Origin: Flagellimonas hadalis
GTDB lineage: Bacteria > Bacteroidota > Bacteroidia > Flavobacteriales > Flavobacteriaceae
NCBI RefSeq assembly: GCF_007785775.2
Contig: NZ_VNIK02000009.1
Span: forward strand, 1-64,000
DNA length: 64,000 nt
Direction: 5' to 3'
Shown: one piece after another, positions 44,004-53,021 of the stretch
Layout of the letters: each line of letters opens with the position of its first letter
Position numbering within the stretch: the stretch's first letter is position 1
Program-made: the position numbers and the translations under genes
The notes under the pieces: generated by a model
Told to the model about the DNA's origin: nothing
What the model saw: the letters and a program-made list of their open reading frames with translations, nothing else
The model's database searches: none

Positions 44004-45179
44004 TCAGCGGTCCAAGAAGAGATAGCCAGTGTATTGCAGGTTCAGGTCGTCCAGGGTAACAAGGTAATAGTAGACCCCTTCGGGCAAGCCAATGTCCTGG
44101 CTCATGATAAGGCTCCCGGTATTGGAATCGCCCCGGAACTCGTTGGTGTAGTTGATCTTCTCAAAGACCTTTTGGCCAAACCGATTAAAAATGCGCAGGC
44201 TGTTGTTGGGTGATTCGTCCATGTTGTCGATCATCAGAAAATCGTTCACCCCATCACCGTTGGGACTGAGAAAATAGTTGCCCAAGGTAGGGTTGTTCAC
44301 CGCAAAGGTGTCCGTGGGGAGTGGAATGGTGCCAAAGGTAATGGCCGCATAATCGCTGGGCAGAAAAGTGTCGGACGTAACGAACCCTTGGTTGATATCA
44401 CCGCTGAAGGCCGTGTTGCCAAGGACGACCCATTGTTTGGAAGACTTTAGCCAACCCACCACGATGACCGATTCGGCCGTGGCATTGGGGATAAGGGCCA
44501 GTCCGCTGCCCACATTCCAGCTTATCGTGACCTTTGCGGGCACATCGCTTTGAAATATCCAAAATTCGCGCTCGGATATGGTGCCGATGTCCCTTACTTT
44601 CCGATCGGTATCCAAGCTTTGTGGAAGAAACGAGGGGGTAGCTGGGTTTTCATCAAAATAGGCGCAAATGGCCAAAGGTGTTGCCCCTTCGGACTCAAAG
44701 GTCAAGGGTCTCAACAAGGCGTTATCCCCAACGGGAAACGAAAAAAAGCTGCGGTTGTTGATGGCGGCAAAGCCCGTGACCTTGGATTGATCGTTTTCAC
44801 CGGTAAAGAACCCTTGGTCCATAAAGTTGAGGAAAACGGCCTGGTTGTCCTTTGGGCTCAGGAAATTGCCATCCACAAAGTTGACATTGTTCTTTACGTG
44901 GAGCGTGTTCTGCAGAAAAACCCGGTCGAGGATCATGATTTCGGTGTCCCACAGATGGGCGGGTGTGTTGCCCGATACTTCGATCGTGGTATTGCCATAG
45001 AAGCCTACCAGCCCCTCGGACTGATCAAAGACGGCATTGTTGATAAAGTTGGTGTGCAGGCCCAGCCCGCGGTTGGGGCCGCCATTATGTACCTGCATGT
45101 TGCCGGCATGGTGCAGTGCGCTCTGGGCAGAAACGCCTTGGGCGAACAAGAGAAATGCTATGAGGTGGAGGGGTTTCAT
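44004..45179 (-). CDS. T9SS type B sorting domain (gliding-motility-associated C-terminal) protein
   Basis: 391 residues from the ATG at 45177-45179. A signal peptide (MKPLHLIAFLLFAQGVSAQ) is followed by about 280 residues of beta-rich sequence. The C-terminal 90 residues are the type B CTD: NYFLSPNGDGVNDFLMIDNM, NSLRIFNRFGQKVFEKINYT, LPEGVYYYLVTL and the end YTGYLFLDR. Such domains direct secretion by type IX and retention at the cell surface. The ATG overlaps the stop of the upstream decapeptide-repeat gene (TAATG), so the two are translated together. Confidence 0.9.
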   Translation of the reverse strand: MKPLHLIAFLLFAQGVSAQSALHHAGNMQVHNGGPNRGLGLHTNFINNAVFDQSEGLVGFYGNTTIEVSGNTPAHLWDTEIMILDRVFLQNTLHVKNNVNFVDGNFLSPKDNQAVFLNFMDQGFFTGENDQSKVTGFAAINNRSFFSFPVGDNALLRPLTFESEGATPLAICAYFDENPATPSFLPQSLDTDRKVRDIGTISEREFWIFQSDVPAKVTISWNVGSGLALIPNATAESVIVVGWLKSSKQWVVLGNTAFSGDINQGFVTSDTFLPSDYAAITFGTIPLPTDTFAVNNPTLGNYFLSPNGDGVNDFLMIDNMDESPNNSLRIFNRFGQKVFEKINYTNEFRGDSNTGSLIMSQDIGLPEGVYYYLVTLDDLNLQYTGYLFLDR

Positions 45180-47704
45180 TAAAAATCTGTAATAGTAAAG
45201 AACCAACCAGCGTCAGCATTTGAATAAGTTATGTCAGGTACTGTAAATGAATTCACAGTCCCAGTATGAGTATGGCTATCGGCACCTCCAGGATCTGTAA
45301 TAAGCAATGGTGATATCGGTACTGTATTGATCACAGGTTCGGAAATGGAAACTGTAAACTGAGTTGTAGATTGAGAGGTGACTTGAATAGTGGAACCTGT
45401 TGATGAATTGAACAAGGTTAGTTGAATGATGTATTCTGCATCTGGTCTAGCAGTATCAAAGGTTACAGTATAACTTCCAGTACTGTTTTGGATTACACTT
45501 GCGCCATTTGCGTTAACTATACTTGCATCGCTATTTACCTTGCCCATGGCCACAACTGCTGGAGCTTGCCAACTAACAATACCACCTATGGTGGTAAGTA
45601 CATCGCCATCTGTTGGAGAAGAGGAAGGTTCTATTTTTGCTGGGGTGACATTTGCATCGGCTATCTTGTTAGTGATAACTGCGCCATCTGCAATTTTATC
45701 ACTTGAAACACCACCATCGGTTATCTGAACCCCATTGGCGGCATCTACTTCAAGTGTATTATTGTCTACATTGACTTGAAGATCCATTGACACTAGAGCA
45801 GCATTGTTTTGTACACCCGAGATAGATCCATCAGTTGATACAACATTTTGTCCAAGTCCTGTGACAAGTGAGGCCTCTTCCCATGTGGTGGTTAAGGCAT
45901 TCCATCTTATGATATTATTGTCGACGGTCCCATCGGCAAGTTTCGCAAGGGTGACGTTTGCATCGGCTATCTTGTCCGTCATGACTGCCCCATCTGCAAT
46001 TTTATCAGTTGATACACCACCGTCAATTATCTGTATTCCGTTTGTAGCTTCTACTTCAAGAGTCACATTATCCACATCAACATCAAGTGCTCCACTTCCA
46101 TTCTGGATCAATCCGTTTCCAGCCACATCGATATTTATGGTGGCCGCATTGACGGCATCGGCTGCAATGTCCGTTGACCCCACTGCCCCGGTTGCTATTT
46201 TATCGGTTGTCACCGCATCCGCCTGTATGGTTGTCACGCCAAGGTTGTCAATGTTGACATCACCTGTCATAGGAACCCCACTTGCAACATTGGACCCATT
46301 TCCTACGAATATCTGACCATTGTTAAGGGTAGAGGAGGCGAAGTTGGCCCTGTCCTCCCACAAGGGGTCTCCAGTTGCATTCGTGGTGAGTACCCTATTG
46401 GCATCAGCCGCGCCAAGGGTTCCAATTTTGTCAATGTTTACCGCATTGTCTGCAATATCAATTGTGGCAATGGTGCCATCCAGTATTTTAGCTGATGTGA
46501 CTGCGCCATCCGCTAGATCAGCAGCAACAATGGCCCCGTCAGCAATTTTTGCCGAGTTGATAGCATTGTCGACTATATCAATTGTGGCAATGGTGCCATC
46601 CAGTATTTTTGCTGATGTGACTGCACCATCTGATAAATCCGCAGCGATGATAGTCCCATTTATAATCCTTCCAGAGTTAATGGCATTGTTGGAAATCTTA
46701 TTCGTGGTTATGGCCCCATCAGCAATATCGGCTGTAGCAATGGTGCCATCCAGTATTTTGGCTGAGGTGATGGCATTATCCGCCACATCAATGCCCACAT
46801 TTTCCAAAAGTGAGCCACTTGGGGTTCCCGTAAGGGCAATGGTGCTTGCAGGAGAAGATAGGGACCCATCTCCTACAAGATCGGAAACCACAACTTCCAG
46901 CGAACCGTCCGCCGCTTGGTTGAGGCCGTTGCCTGCAACATTTGCATTTATTTTTTCATTGGTCACTGAATCATCGGCCAACTCATTGGTGCCAATTCCT
47001 AAAGGAGAAACACCTAGGGTATAGGGAATATCAATCCCATTACCTGTTCGGGTCAAGGTACCGTCAGTAGCATCTACCACTTCGTTTCCAATGATACCAT
47101 CCACTTCGGTGATACTAATATCCGCTTGGTTGATCAGCGTCCATGCGCTTCCATTCCATTGGAAAAGGTCGCCATTGGCACCTCCATCCTGCAAATGGGA
47201 GAGCCCCACCGAGCGAGGGGCCAAATCTTGGCTGCCCACGGTCCCGTTTTGGATCTTGTCCCCGTTTATCGCGGAGGGGGCAATGTTGGCCCCGTTAAGG
47301 ATGCCCACTTCAAAGTTATAGTTGATGCTGCCATCCGGGTTGGGTGTTTCCGTGATCACCACAGTGTCGTCCAGCGCATTGGGGTTGATGGGTCTCATGT
47401 GTTCTGCCAACGTGCTCACGGTGAACGAATTGTCCAGTGATTCGCAAATGTTGATCCATTCGTCCCCGTTGTAATAGTGCAAACAGTTTTGGTTCGTGTT
47501 GTAGACCAATGCACCGCGCAAGGGGGTGATGGCGTTCATTTGGACATCGGTCACCCTTGTGATCACCAGCACACTTGAGGTGCTTTCCAATTCCAGAATA
47601 GAAGAAGGATTCAATGTTTGGGGATTGTCCCCTATCTTGACCTGCGCGGTCAGGGTGTGGGTCATCAGTAGGGCAATGACCAAGTAGCTAATGTACGTTT
47701 TCAC
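45179..47704 (-). CDS. large decapeptide-repeat (fibre-like) surface protein
   Basis: 841 residues from GTG at 47704, chosen because a -7 box covers the alternative GTG at 47740 and because it gives a clean signal peptide (KTYISYLVIALLMTHTLTAQ). A short N-terminal domain (LELESTSSVLVITRV, NQNCLHYYNGDEWI) resembles those of flavobacterial tail-fibre-like proteins. The body has many 10-residue units of the type DGAVTSAKIL/DGTIATIDIA; twelve follow without a break at 46421-46780, and shorter runs occur on both sides. A unique C-terminal domain of about 120 residues ends WFFTITDF. The period suggests an elongated repetitive beta fold. It has no CTD of its own. Confidence 0.85.
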   Translation of the reverse strand: MKTYISYLVIALLMTHTLTAQVKIGDNPQTLNPSSILELESTSSVLVITRVTDVQMNAITPLRGALVYNTNQNCLHYYNGDEWINICESLDNSFTVSTLAEHMRPINPNALDDTVVITETPNPDGSINYNFEVGILNGANIAPSAINGDKIQNGTVGSQDLAPRSVGLSHLQDGGANGDLFQWNGSAWTLINQADISITEVDGIIGNEVVDATDGTLTRTGNGIDIPYTLGVSPLGIGTNELADDSVTNEKINANVAGNGLNQAADGSLEVVVSDLVGDGSLSSPASTIALTGTPSGSLLENVGIDVADNAITSAKILDGTIATADIADGAITTNKISNNAINSGRIINGTIIAADLSDGAVTSAKILDGTIATIDIVDNAINSAKIADGAIVAADLADGAVTSAKILDGTIATIDIADNAVNIDKIGTLGAADANRVLTTNATGDPLWEDRANFASSTLNNGQIFVGNGSNVASGVPMTGDVNIDNLGVTTIQADAVTTDKIATGAVGSTDIAADAVNAATINIDVAGNGLIQNGSGALDVDVDNVTLEVEATNGIQIIDGGVSTDKIADGAVMTDKIADANVTLAKLADGTVDNNIIRWNALTTTWEEASLVTGLGQNVVSTDGSISGVQNNAALVSMDLQVNVDNNTLEVDAANGVQITDGGVSSDKIADGAVITNKIADANVTPAKIEPSSSPTDGDVLTTIGGIVSWQAPAVVAMGKVNSDASIVNANGASVIQNSTGSYTVTFDTARPDAEYIIQLTLFNSSTGSTIQVTSQSTTQFTVSISEPVINTVPISPLLITDPGGADSHTHTGTVNSFTVPDITYSNADAGWFFTITDF
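46421..46780 (-). repeat. twelve consecutive decapeptide-coding 30-bp units
   Basis: Twelve units of exactly 30 bp encode decapeptides following the pattern D/N-x-A/T-h-x-x-x-x-I/L-x. DNA copies such as the segments near 46458 and 46578 are almost identical and exactly 120 bp apart, showing recent duplication of a four-unit block. Further isolated units lie at about 45600-46030 and 47160-47280. Confidence 0.88.
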
Positions 47705-47739
47705 GGTGTCAGTATTTGAGGTTTTCCTAACGTAATCCA

Positions 47740-47747
47740 CAAAACTA
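47740..47747 (-). promoter_or_regulatory. -7 promoter box of the decapeptide-repeat operon (TAGTTTTG)
   Basis: Exact TAnnTTTG on the minus strand, 35 nt upstream of the GTG at 47704. It overlaps the alternative start at 47740 and so argues against that start. Confidence 0.5.
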
Positions 47748-48206
47748 ACCTTATCGATCCATTTTTATGTCATTTCCCGTCCAAATGCGAAGTTCAGGGG
47801 TGAACGGGTTGCGGGTTTCGAGTTGGGACAAAAGACGATGGACGATAGATAATAGACGAGAGACAAGAAACATCAGACAAGAGGCAAGAAACGCGAAACC
47901 TCAAACCTGAAACCTGAAACTTGAAACCTGAAACCTGAAACCTTGTGACCATGAGAGCTAAACTGCGTACCGCCCACTGTAATCTGCCTACTGGACAAAT
48001 AGAATTAACAAAAGTTTAGAACCCCTATATTTTTTTATATGCGCTTCAAAGGTTTTCTTTAACTTGTGCTAATGTTTTCTTGATAAGAAACGGTTGGCAT
48101 ACTTGTCATGCAGGTGTGGTCGGGAACTTTGGGGTCCCTATCTTATGGCCTGTGGCGATAAGCATTTGTTCTGGCCCAGAAGGGCATCACACTAAAAACC
48201 CACACC
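47748..48206. other. long intergenic region upstream of two divergent surface-protein loci
   Basis: About 460 bases with no supported gene. It contains a purine-rich stretch (47825-47893), a 7-bp tandem repeat (47895-47943) and AT-rich sequence near 48020. A plus-strand frame at 48080-48325 overlaps the next gene and has no protein-like features. No exact plus-strand TAnnTTTG was found. Confidence 0.5.
47895..47943. repeat. heptamer tandem repeat, 7 x GAAACCT
   Basis: Seven copies in a row of GAAACCT, two with one substitution (CAAACCT, GAAACTT). Likely variable in copy number. It lies upstream of both divergent operons. Confidence 0.85.
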
Positions 48207-48947
48207 ATGAAAAATATACTTTTGGTCCTTTTCTCCCTATTGATTTCCGCTGCGTCACTGGCGCAGGACGGTGGTCAATTGCTACGGGGAAAAGTGCTTT
48301 ACCGAAGTACGAACGTGCCCAATGAGAACGTGATCAATTCCACTTCGGGCGAGGCCACGATCACCAACAATGATGGGGAGTTTGCCATTGTGGTAAAAGA
48401 GGGTGACGAGTTGGTGTTCACGGCGGTGAACTACCAATTGATGGTGGTGAAGATCACCCCGGAAATTCTGGCGAACAACCGATTGGTGGTCGAGGTCAAC
48501 GAAAAGGTGACGGAGCTGGACGAAGTGATCGTGACCCCAGAGAACCAAGAAGGTTTTCTTCGGGTAAAGAACGAGGACTTCAAACAGTTCGACTACGAAA
48601 TAGACCGGGGCACCGAGGTGGTGAACGTGGCGGAATCCCAAACCGTTCGCGGCATGCAGAACGGACTCAACATCAAGAACATTTTCAAGGCCCTTTTCAA
48701 ATCCCGCGAAGTGGATGGGCAGGAACGGGAGCCGCTCAAAGTGAGCGAAGTGCTCAGGCATGTCTACGACGATGAGTTTTTTGTGCTGGACCTGAAGCTT
48801 CCGCAGGACAAAATAGATGCCTTTTTGATCTATTGTGATGACAAGATACCTTCACAGACCTTGCTCAGAAAGGACAACGAGTTCCAACTGATCGACTTTC
48901 TGGTCACACAGAGCAAGGAATATTTGGAAACCTTGAATGAGGAATGA
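48207..48947 (+). CDS. carboxypeptidase-regulatory-like domain protein, copy 1
   Basis: 246 residues. Signal peptide 1-19 (LFSLLISAASLAQ), then a CarboxypepD_reg-like beta-sandwich (LLRGKVLYRSTNVPNENVIN, TNNDGEFAIVVKEGDELVFT) and the segment VTELDEVIVTPENQ. The latter resembles the TonB-box and plug entry of SusC-type receptors, but no plug or barrel follows; the C-terminal 120 residues (YDDEFFVLDLKLPQDKIDAF and on) are of unknown fold. Its stop overlaps the start of the paralogue downstream (ATGA), so the pair is coupled. Confidence 0.85.
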   Translation: MKNILLVLFSLLISAASLAQDGGQLLRGKVLYRSTNVPNENVINSTSGEATITNNDGEFAIVVKEGDELVFTAVNYQLMVVKITPEILANNRLVVEVNEKVTELDEVIVTPENQEGFLRVKNEDFKQFDYEIDRGTEVVNVAESQTVRGMQNGLNIKNIFKALFKSREVDGQEREPLKVSEVLRHVYDDEFFVLDLKLPQDKIDAFLIYCDDKIPSQTLLRKDNEFQLIDFLVTQSKEYLETLNEE

Positions 48948-49753
48948 AACATTTTTTTCTTCCCTTGCTGTGCTTCACGGCTTTTTTTGCCACTGCCCAG
49001 GATACGCCCGTCAAAACATTACGGGGAAGGGTCACCAGTGCCGATAAGGATGTGGTAGGGGTAGTGGTGCAGAACATCAGTTTGGAAGAGGCGGTGATCA
49101 CCGATATGGACGGGAACTTTGCCATCAATGTGCAATTGGGGGACACACTGGTCTTTTCGGCGGTCCATTACCAAAGAAAAATGGTGCCCGTCACCGAAGT
49201 GCTGTACAAGACCAGTTTTGTGGAAGTGCCCATGGAAGAGTTCGTGAACGAACTGAAGGAAGTGGTGGTGCGACCCTATAACCTTTCGGGGGACCTGAGC
49301 CAGGATTTGGGCAAACTGACTTTGGAAAAGGATGTCAGTGCATCGGCCTTGGGCCTGCCCAATGCGGATGTGAAGCCCCTGACCCAAAGTGAACGGCTGC
49401 TTCGGGAAGCATCGTCCATGACCATGACGGCGGGCGGCGGTGTTGGCGGGGCAGGCGGCGGAATGTCGCTCAACCCCATCATCAATGCCATCACGGGGCG
49501 CACCAAAATGCTGAAGAACCGGGTGAAAGTGGACAATACCTACGCCAGGACCCAACGTGTACAGGATTTTTATGTGGACTCCCTGTTTGTGGTGACCCTG
49601 AAGATCCCTTCGGAAAAATTGGATGACTTTATGTACTTCTGCGAAGTGGACGAAGCGTTCCAAGAAACGGTCGATACCCACGACAAGCTAAAGATTTGGG
49701 ACTTTATGGTGGAAAAGAGCCGAGTCTATCGGAAGAACAATAATTTGGATTGA
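48944..49753 (+). CDS. carboxypeptidase-regulatory-like domain protein, copy 2
   Basis: 269 residues, paralogue of the preceding gene with the same order: signal peptide (LLCFTAFFATAQ), CarboxypepD_reg-like domain (LRGRVTSADKDVVGVVVQNI, TDMDGNFAINVQLGDTLVFS), NELKEVVVRPYNLSGDLSQD and a C-terminal part with VDSLFVVTLKIPSEKLDDFM. A Gly-rich stretch (GGGVGGAGGGMS) lies between, at about 164-175. Likely periplasmic or outer-membrane associated. A paired function with copy 1 is inferred from the 4-nt ATGA overlap. Confidence 0.85.
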   Translation: MKHFFLPLLCFTAFFATAQDTPVKTLRGRVTSADKDVVGVVVQNISLEEAVITDMDGNFAINVQLGDTLVFSAVHYQRKMVPVTEVLYKTSFVEVPMEEFVNELKEVVVRPYNLSGDLSQDLGKLTLEKDVSASALGLPNADVKPLTQSERLLREASSMTMTAGGGVGGAGGGMSLNPIINAITGRTKMLKNRVKVDNTYARTQRVQDFYVDSLFVVTLKIPSEKLDDFMYFCEVDEAFQETVDTHDKLKIWDFMVEKSRVYRKNNNLD

Positions 49754-50057
49754 AGGTTGGGAAGTTGGAAGTCAGAAATCGGATGTTGAACTGTTGTCTT
49801 GAACTGTCACTCTGAGGGTTGGTTGCTGAGCGTAGCCGAAGCAAGTCGAAGCGGCAGGAAACCCAAGTCCAAGTTCAAGTTCCAAAATGTCAAATTCCAA
49901 TAAACCAATGACCCGGTAACAAAGTTTTTTACGAGCAGTATTTGGTCTAGTATCTTATGTCTCAAATCTTACGTCTGGAAAAAGTCGTTTTGGCAAACAA
50001 ATTGCAGATAACCCTATAAAACTGTAACATTGCCACAGAAATAACGTCAAATAAACC
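49754..50057. other. intergenic region
   Basis: 304 bases without a supported gene. It includes a dispersed repeat copy at 49826-49841. A weak promoter-like TATTTGG lies near 49940, upstream of the DUF6702 gene. Confidence 0.5.
49826..49841 (+). repeat. dispersed intergenic repeat, copy 2
   Basis: CTGAGCGTAGCCGAAG, matching the consensus of the copies at 43951, 55095 and 55144. Confidence 0.6.
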
Positions 50058-50576
50058 ATGATGAAGCGGAAAATTGCAAAAGTATTGGTCTTGCCTTTGG
50101 CAATGGCCCTTTTTTTGTCCTTCACCACCGCGCATAAATTCTATGTGAGCGTCACCAACATGTTCTATGCAGAGGATGAGGAAGCATTTCAGATCACCTC
50201 CCGTATTTTTATAGACGACTTGGATGCCCTTTTGGCCGAACGCTATGGGATCAAGGCCAAGTTGGCCACCCCTGATGAGACCAAGGTGGCCGATGAATAC
50301 ATTGAAAAATACCTTCGGGCCAAATTCCTGGTCCTATTCAACGGGGAACCGGCCCAGTATACCTTTTTGGGAAAGCGGTACGATAAGGATGTGGTCATCT
50401 GCTATCTGGAAATTCCGAAGGTGAAACTATCCAGTATCAAGACCATGACCGTGGAGAACGATGTGCTCACCGACCTGTTCGATGAACAGCAGAACGTGGT
50501 CCATGTGAAATGGAAGGGAAAAAAAAAGAGTTTTGTGCTGATGAAGAGTAATAATAAAGGAATGTTAAACTTATAA
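50058..50576 (+). CDS. DUF6702-like exported protein
   Basis: 172 residues. A signal-peptide-like N-terminus (VLVLPLAMALFLSFTTAHKF) leads into the DUF6702 pattern: HKFYVSVTNMFYAEDEEAFQ, ITSRIFIDDLDALLAERYGI and HVKWKGKKKSFVLMKSNNKG at the C-terminus. The family is conserved in Flavobacteriaceae, often beside an M1 peptidase gene as here (next gene, same strand, 60 nt away). Function unknown; a periplasmic location is likely. Confidence 0.82.
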   Translation: MMKRKIAKVLVLPLAMALFLSFTTAHKFYVSVTNMFYAEDEEAFQITSRIFIDDLDALLAERYGIKAKLATPDETKVADEYIEKYLRAKFLVLFNGEPAQYTFLGKRYDKDVVICYLEIPKVKLSSIKTMTVENDVLTDLFDEQQNVVHVKWKGKKKSFVLMKSNNKGMLNL

Positions 50577-50579
50577 CGC

Positions 50580-50613
50580 TTTGTTAACAATTGGTTAAAA
50601 TGCGTTACTTTAC
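50580..50613 (+). promoter_or_regulatory. possible promoter of the M1 peptidase gene
   Basis: TTTG at 50580-50583, then after 22 nt TACTTTAC at 50606-50613, one base off TAnnTTTG. The M1 ATG is 23 nt downstream. Confidence 0.35.
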
Positions 50614-50636
50614 ACCCTCATAAAATCAAATTGAAA

Positions 50637-52952
50637 ATGAACAGAATCAAACACTACGTAGCTGCCCTGCTCTTTCTTTTTGGTGCCGTGGCCATGGCAC
50701 AGGAAGGAGAGGCCAAAAAAGAGCGGGAGCCAGGACACTACAACCAAAGCAGGTTCAAACAAATGTACGAGGAGTTCGCTACTCCGAACACGTATCGGTC
50801 GGCTTCCGGTGCCCCTGGACCAGACTACTATCAGCAGCAGGCAGATTATGTGATGAACGTGGAGCTGGACGACAAGAATGCCAAACTTTATGGTGAGGAA
50901 ACCATCACCTACCACAACAATTCACCGGACAATCTAGAATTCCTTTGGGTACAATTGGACCAGAACGTCCGTGCCAAGGATTCCAAATCCCCACTGAGGG
51001 ACGGTAATGGCGTGAACATCGCCTATACTGCCGGCAATTTTGCCGAAACCTACATCAGTGAGCCTTTTGACGGAGGTTTCAACATTGAGTGGGTGAAGGA
51101 TGCCAGCGGCAAGCCATTGTCCTACACCATCAACCAGACCATGATGCGGGTAAACATTCCCCAAGCCCTAAAAAGCGGGGAGAAGATTTCCTTTTCCATC
51201 AAATGGTGGTACAATATTCCCGATCATACCGTAAACAGGGCCCGTTCCGGATATGAGTATTTCCCCAAGGACGGTAACCGTGCCTATGTGATCGCACAGT
51301 TCTTTCCAAGGATGGCGGTCTATAGCGATGTGGAAGGATGGCAGAACCATCAGTTTTGGGGAAGTGGCGAGTTTGCCCTGCCTTTTGGAAACTATGATGT
51401 GAGCATCACCGTGCCCGCAGACCATATTTTGGATGCGACCGGGGTATTGCAGAACAGGGAGGATGTATTCTCCAAAGAAATGATGAAGCGTTACAAAGAA
51501 GCCACCAAGTCGTATGACAAGCCGGTGATCATTGTGACCCAAGAAGAAGTGGAGGCTTTGGAAAAAGGCTTCGCCACAGATAAAAAGACATGGAAGTTCA
51601 AGGCGACCAATGTCAGGGATTACGCTTTTGCCACTTCACGAAAGTTCATCTGGGACATGCAGGCCGTCAAAATAGGCGGAAAGGATGTTATGGCCGTTTC
51701 CATGTATCCCAAGGAAGGAAACCCATTGTGGGAGGACATGTCCACCAAGGCCGTGGTCCAGACCTTACAGACCTATTCAGCGCACACGTTTGACTACCCT
51801 TACCACAAGGCCATCTCCGTACACGCCAAGAACCAAGGAATGGAATATCCCATGATCTGTTGGAACTATGGACGCCCCAATGAGGACGGTACCTATTCCG
51901 ATAGGGTGAAATACGGTATGATCAGTGTGATCATCCACGAGGTGGGACACAACTTCTTCCCGATGATCGTCAACTCCGATGAGCGACAGTGGGGATGGAT
52001 GGACGAAGGTTTGGATACCTTTATGCAATACTTGGCAGAACAGGATTTTGGAAAAACCTATCCCAACATTATCGCCCCCAACGGAAAATATCCTTCACAA
52101 AGGGGTGAGCCAGCTGCCATTGTACCTTACATGAGCGGTGACCAGAGTTTTATCTCGCCCATCATGTCCAACCCAGAAAACGTCTACCAATTGGGACCCA
52201 ATGCCTATGCCAAGCCTGCCACGGGGTTGAACATCTTGAGGGAGACCATCATGGGCAAGGAACTCTTCGACCATGCTTTCAAGACCTATGCGCAGCGTTG
52301 GATGTTCAAGCACCCTACGCCCGAGGATTTCTTCCGCACCATGGAAGATGCATCCGCAGTGGATTTGGATTGGTTCTGGAGAGCTTGGTTCTATACCACC
52401 GATTATGTGGATATAGGGGTCAAAGGAGTTAAAAAGTACTACGTGGCCAGCAAACCCACCAAGGAAATGGAGAAGTACATGGCCGATAGGAACCTTACCG
52501 AGGCCGACCTTCCCCCATTGGTATATTTGGCGGAAGAGGAAAGTGAGGACTTTATGCCGGAGCTTAAAGGAAAATCGCCAACGGAGACATCAAAGAACTT
52601 GAAGGAATTTATGATGGACAACATGACAGAGGCTGAAAGGTCCCAGGTGAAGGAGCCCAAATATTTCTATGAGATCACTTTTGATAAACCGGGAGGCGTT
52701 CCCATGCCATTGATCGTCGAGTATACCTATGCCGATGGTAGTAAGGAAAATGTGACCTATCCCCCAGAAATCTGGAGAAAGAACGATGCCGAGGTCAAAA
52801 GGGTCATTGCTTCACAAAAGGAATTGGTAGGTATAGCTGTGGATCCCAAAATGGAAACCGCTGATATTGACACGACCAACAACTCTTGGCCCAAGAAAGA
52901 CGAAAAATCAGACTTTGATAAGTTCAAGGAAAATATCAAAGGCGAGAAATAG
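50637..52952 (+). CDS. M1 family zinc aminopeptidase
   Basis: 771 residues from the ATG at 50637. Signal peptide 1-21 (HYVAALLFLFGAVAMAQ), then an M1 N-terminal beta domain and the catalytic domain with HEVGHNFFP and the third ligand Glu in WMDEGLDTFMQY, exactly 18 residues after the second His. The usual GAMEN exopeptidase loop is replaced by GMEYPMICWNYG. Likely a periplasmic or surface peptidase for protein scavenging. Preceded by the DUF6702 gene; its own terminator follows. Confidence 0.93.
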   Translation: MNRIKHYVAALLFLFGAVAMAQEGEAKKEREPGHYNQSRFKQMYEEFATPNTYRSASGAPGPDYYQQQADYVMNVELDDKNAKLYGEETITYHNNSPDNLEFLWVQLDQNVRAKDSKSPLRDGNGVNIAYTAGNFAETYISEPFDGGFNIEWVKDASGKPLSYTINQTMMRVNIPQALKSGEKISFSIKWWYNIPDHTVNRARSGYEYFPKDGNRAYVIAQFFPRMAVYSDVEGWQNHQFWGSGEFALPFGNYDVSITVPADHILDATGVLQNREDVFSKEMMKRYKEATKSYDKPVIIVTQEEVEALEKGFATDKKTWKFKATNVRDYAFATSRKFIWDMQAVKIGGKDVMAVSMYPKEGNPLWEDMSTKAVVQTLQTYSAHTFDYPYHKAISVHAKNQGMEYPMICWNYGRPNEDGTYSDRVKYGMISVIIHEVGHNFFPMIVNSDERQWGWMDEGLDTFMQYLAEQDFGKTYPNIIAPNGKYPSQRGEPAAIVPYMSGDQSFISPIMSNPENVYQLGPNAYAKPATGLNILRETIMGKELFDHAFKTYAQRWMFKHPTPEDFFRTMEDASAVDLDWFWRAWFYTTDYVDIGVKGVKKYYVASKPTKEMEKYMADRNLTEADLPPLVYLAEEESEDFMPELKGKSPTETSKNLKEFMMDNMTEAERSQVKEPKYFYEITFDKPGGVPMPLIVEYTYADGSKENVTYPPEIWRKNDAEVKRVIASQKELVGIAVDPKMETADIDTTNNSWPKKDEKSDFDKFKENIKGEK

Positions 52953-52973
52953 CGAAAAATTTAACTAAAAGAG

Positions 52974-53000
52974 GCCCTGTGATTTCACGGGGCTTTTTTT
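52974..53000 (+). terminator. terminator of the M1 peptidase gene
   Basis: 8-bp stem (52974-52981 with 52986-52993, one G-T pair), ATTT loop, then seven T. Confidence 0.85.
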
Positions 53001-53021
53001 ATTTTCCTACCAAGTTCTCAT

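Noticed and set aside
45804-47024. Two plus-strand frames (45804-46316 and 46320-47024) with Ala/Ser/Val-rich repeats
   Set aside because: They are reverse readings of the decapeptide repeats; repetition keeps the antisense frame open.
47825-47943. Regular short repeats that might be a CRISPR array
   Set aside because: The unit is 7 bp without spacers; this is a simple tandem repeat, and no cas genes are present.
48080-48325. 81-codon plus-strand frame overlapping the first CarboxypepD_reg gene
   Set aside because: Overlaps a gene with a clear signal peptide in another frame and shows no family features.
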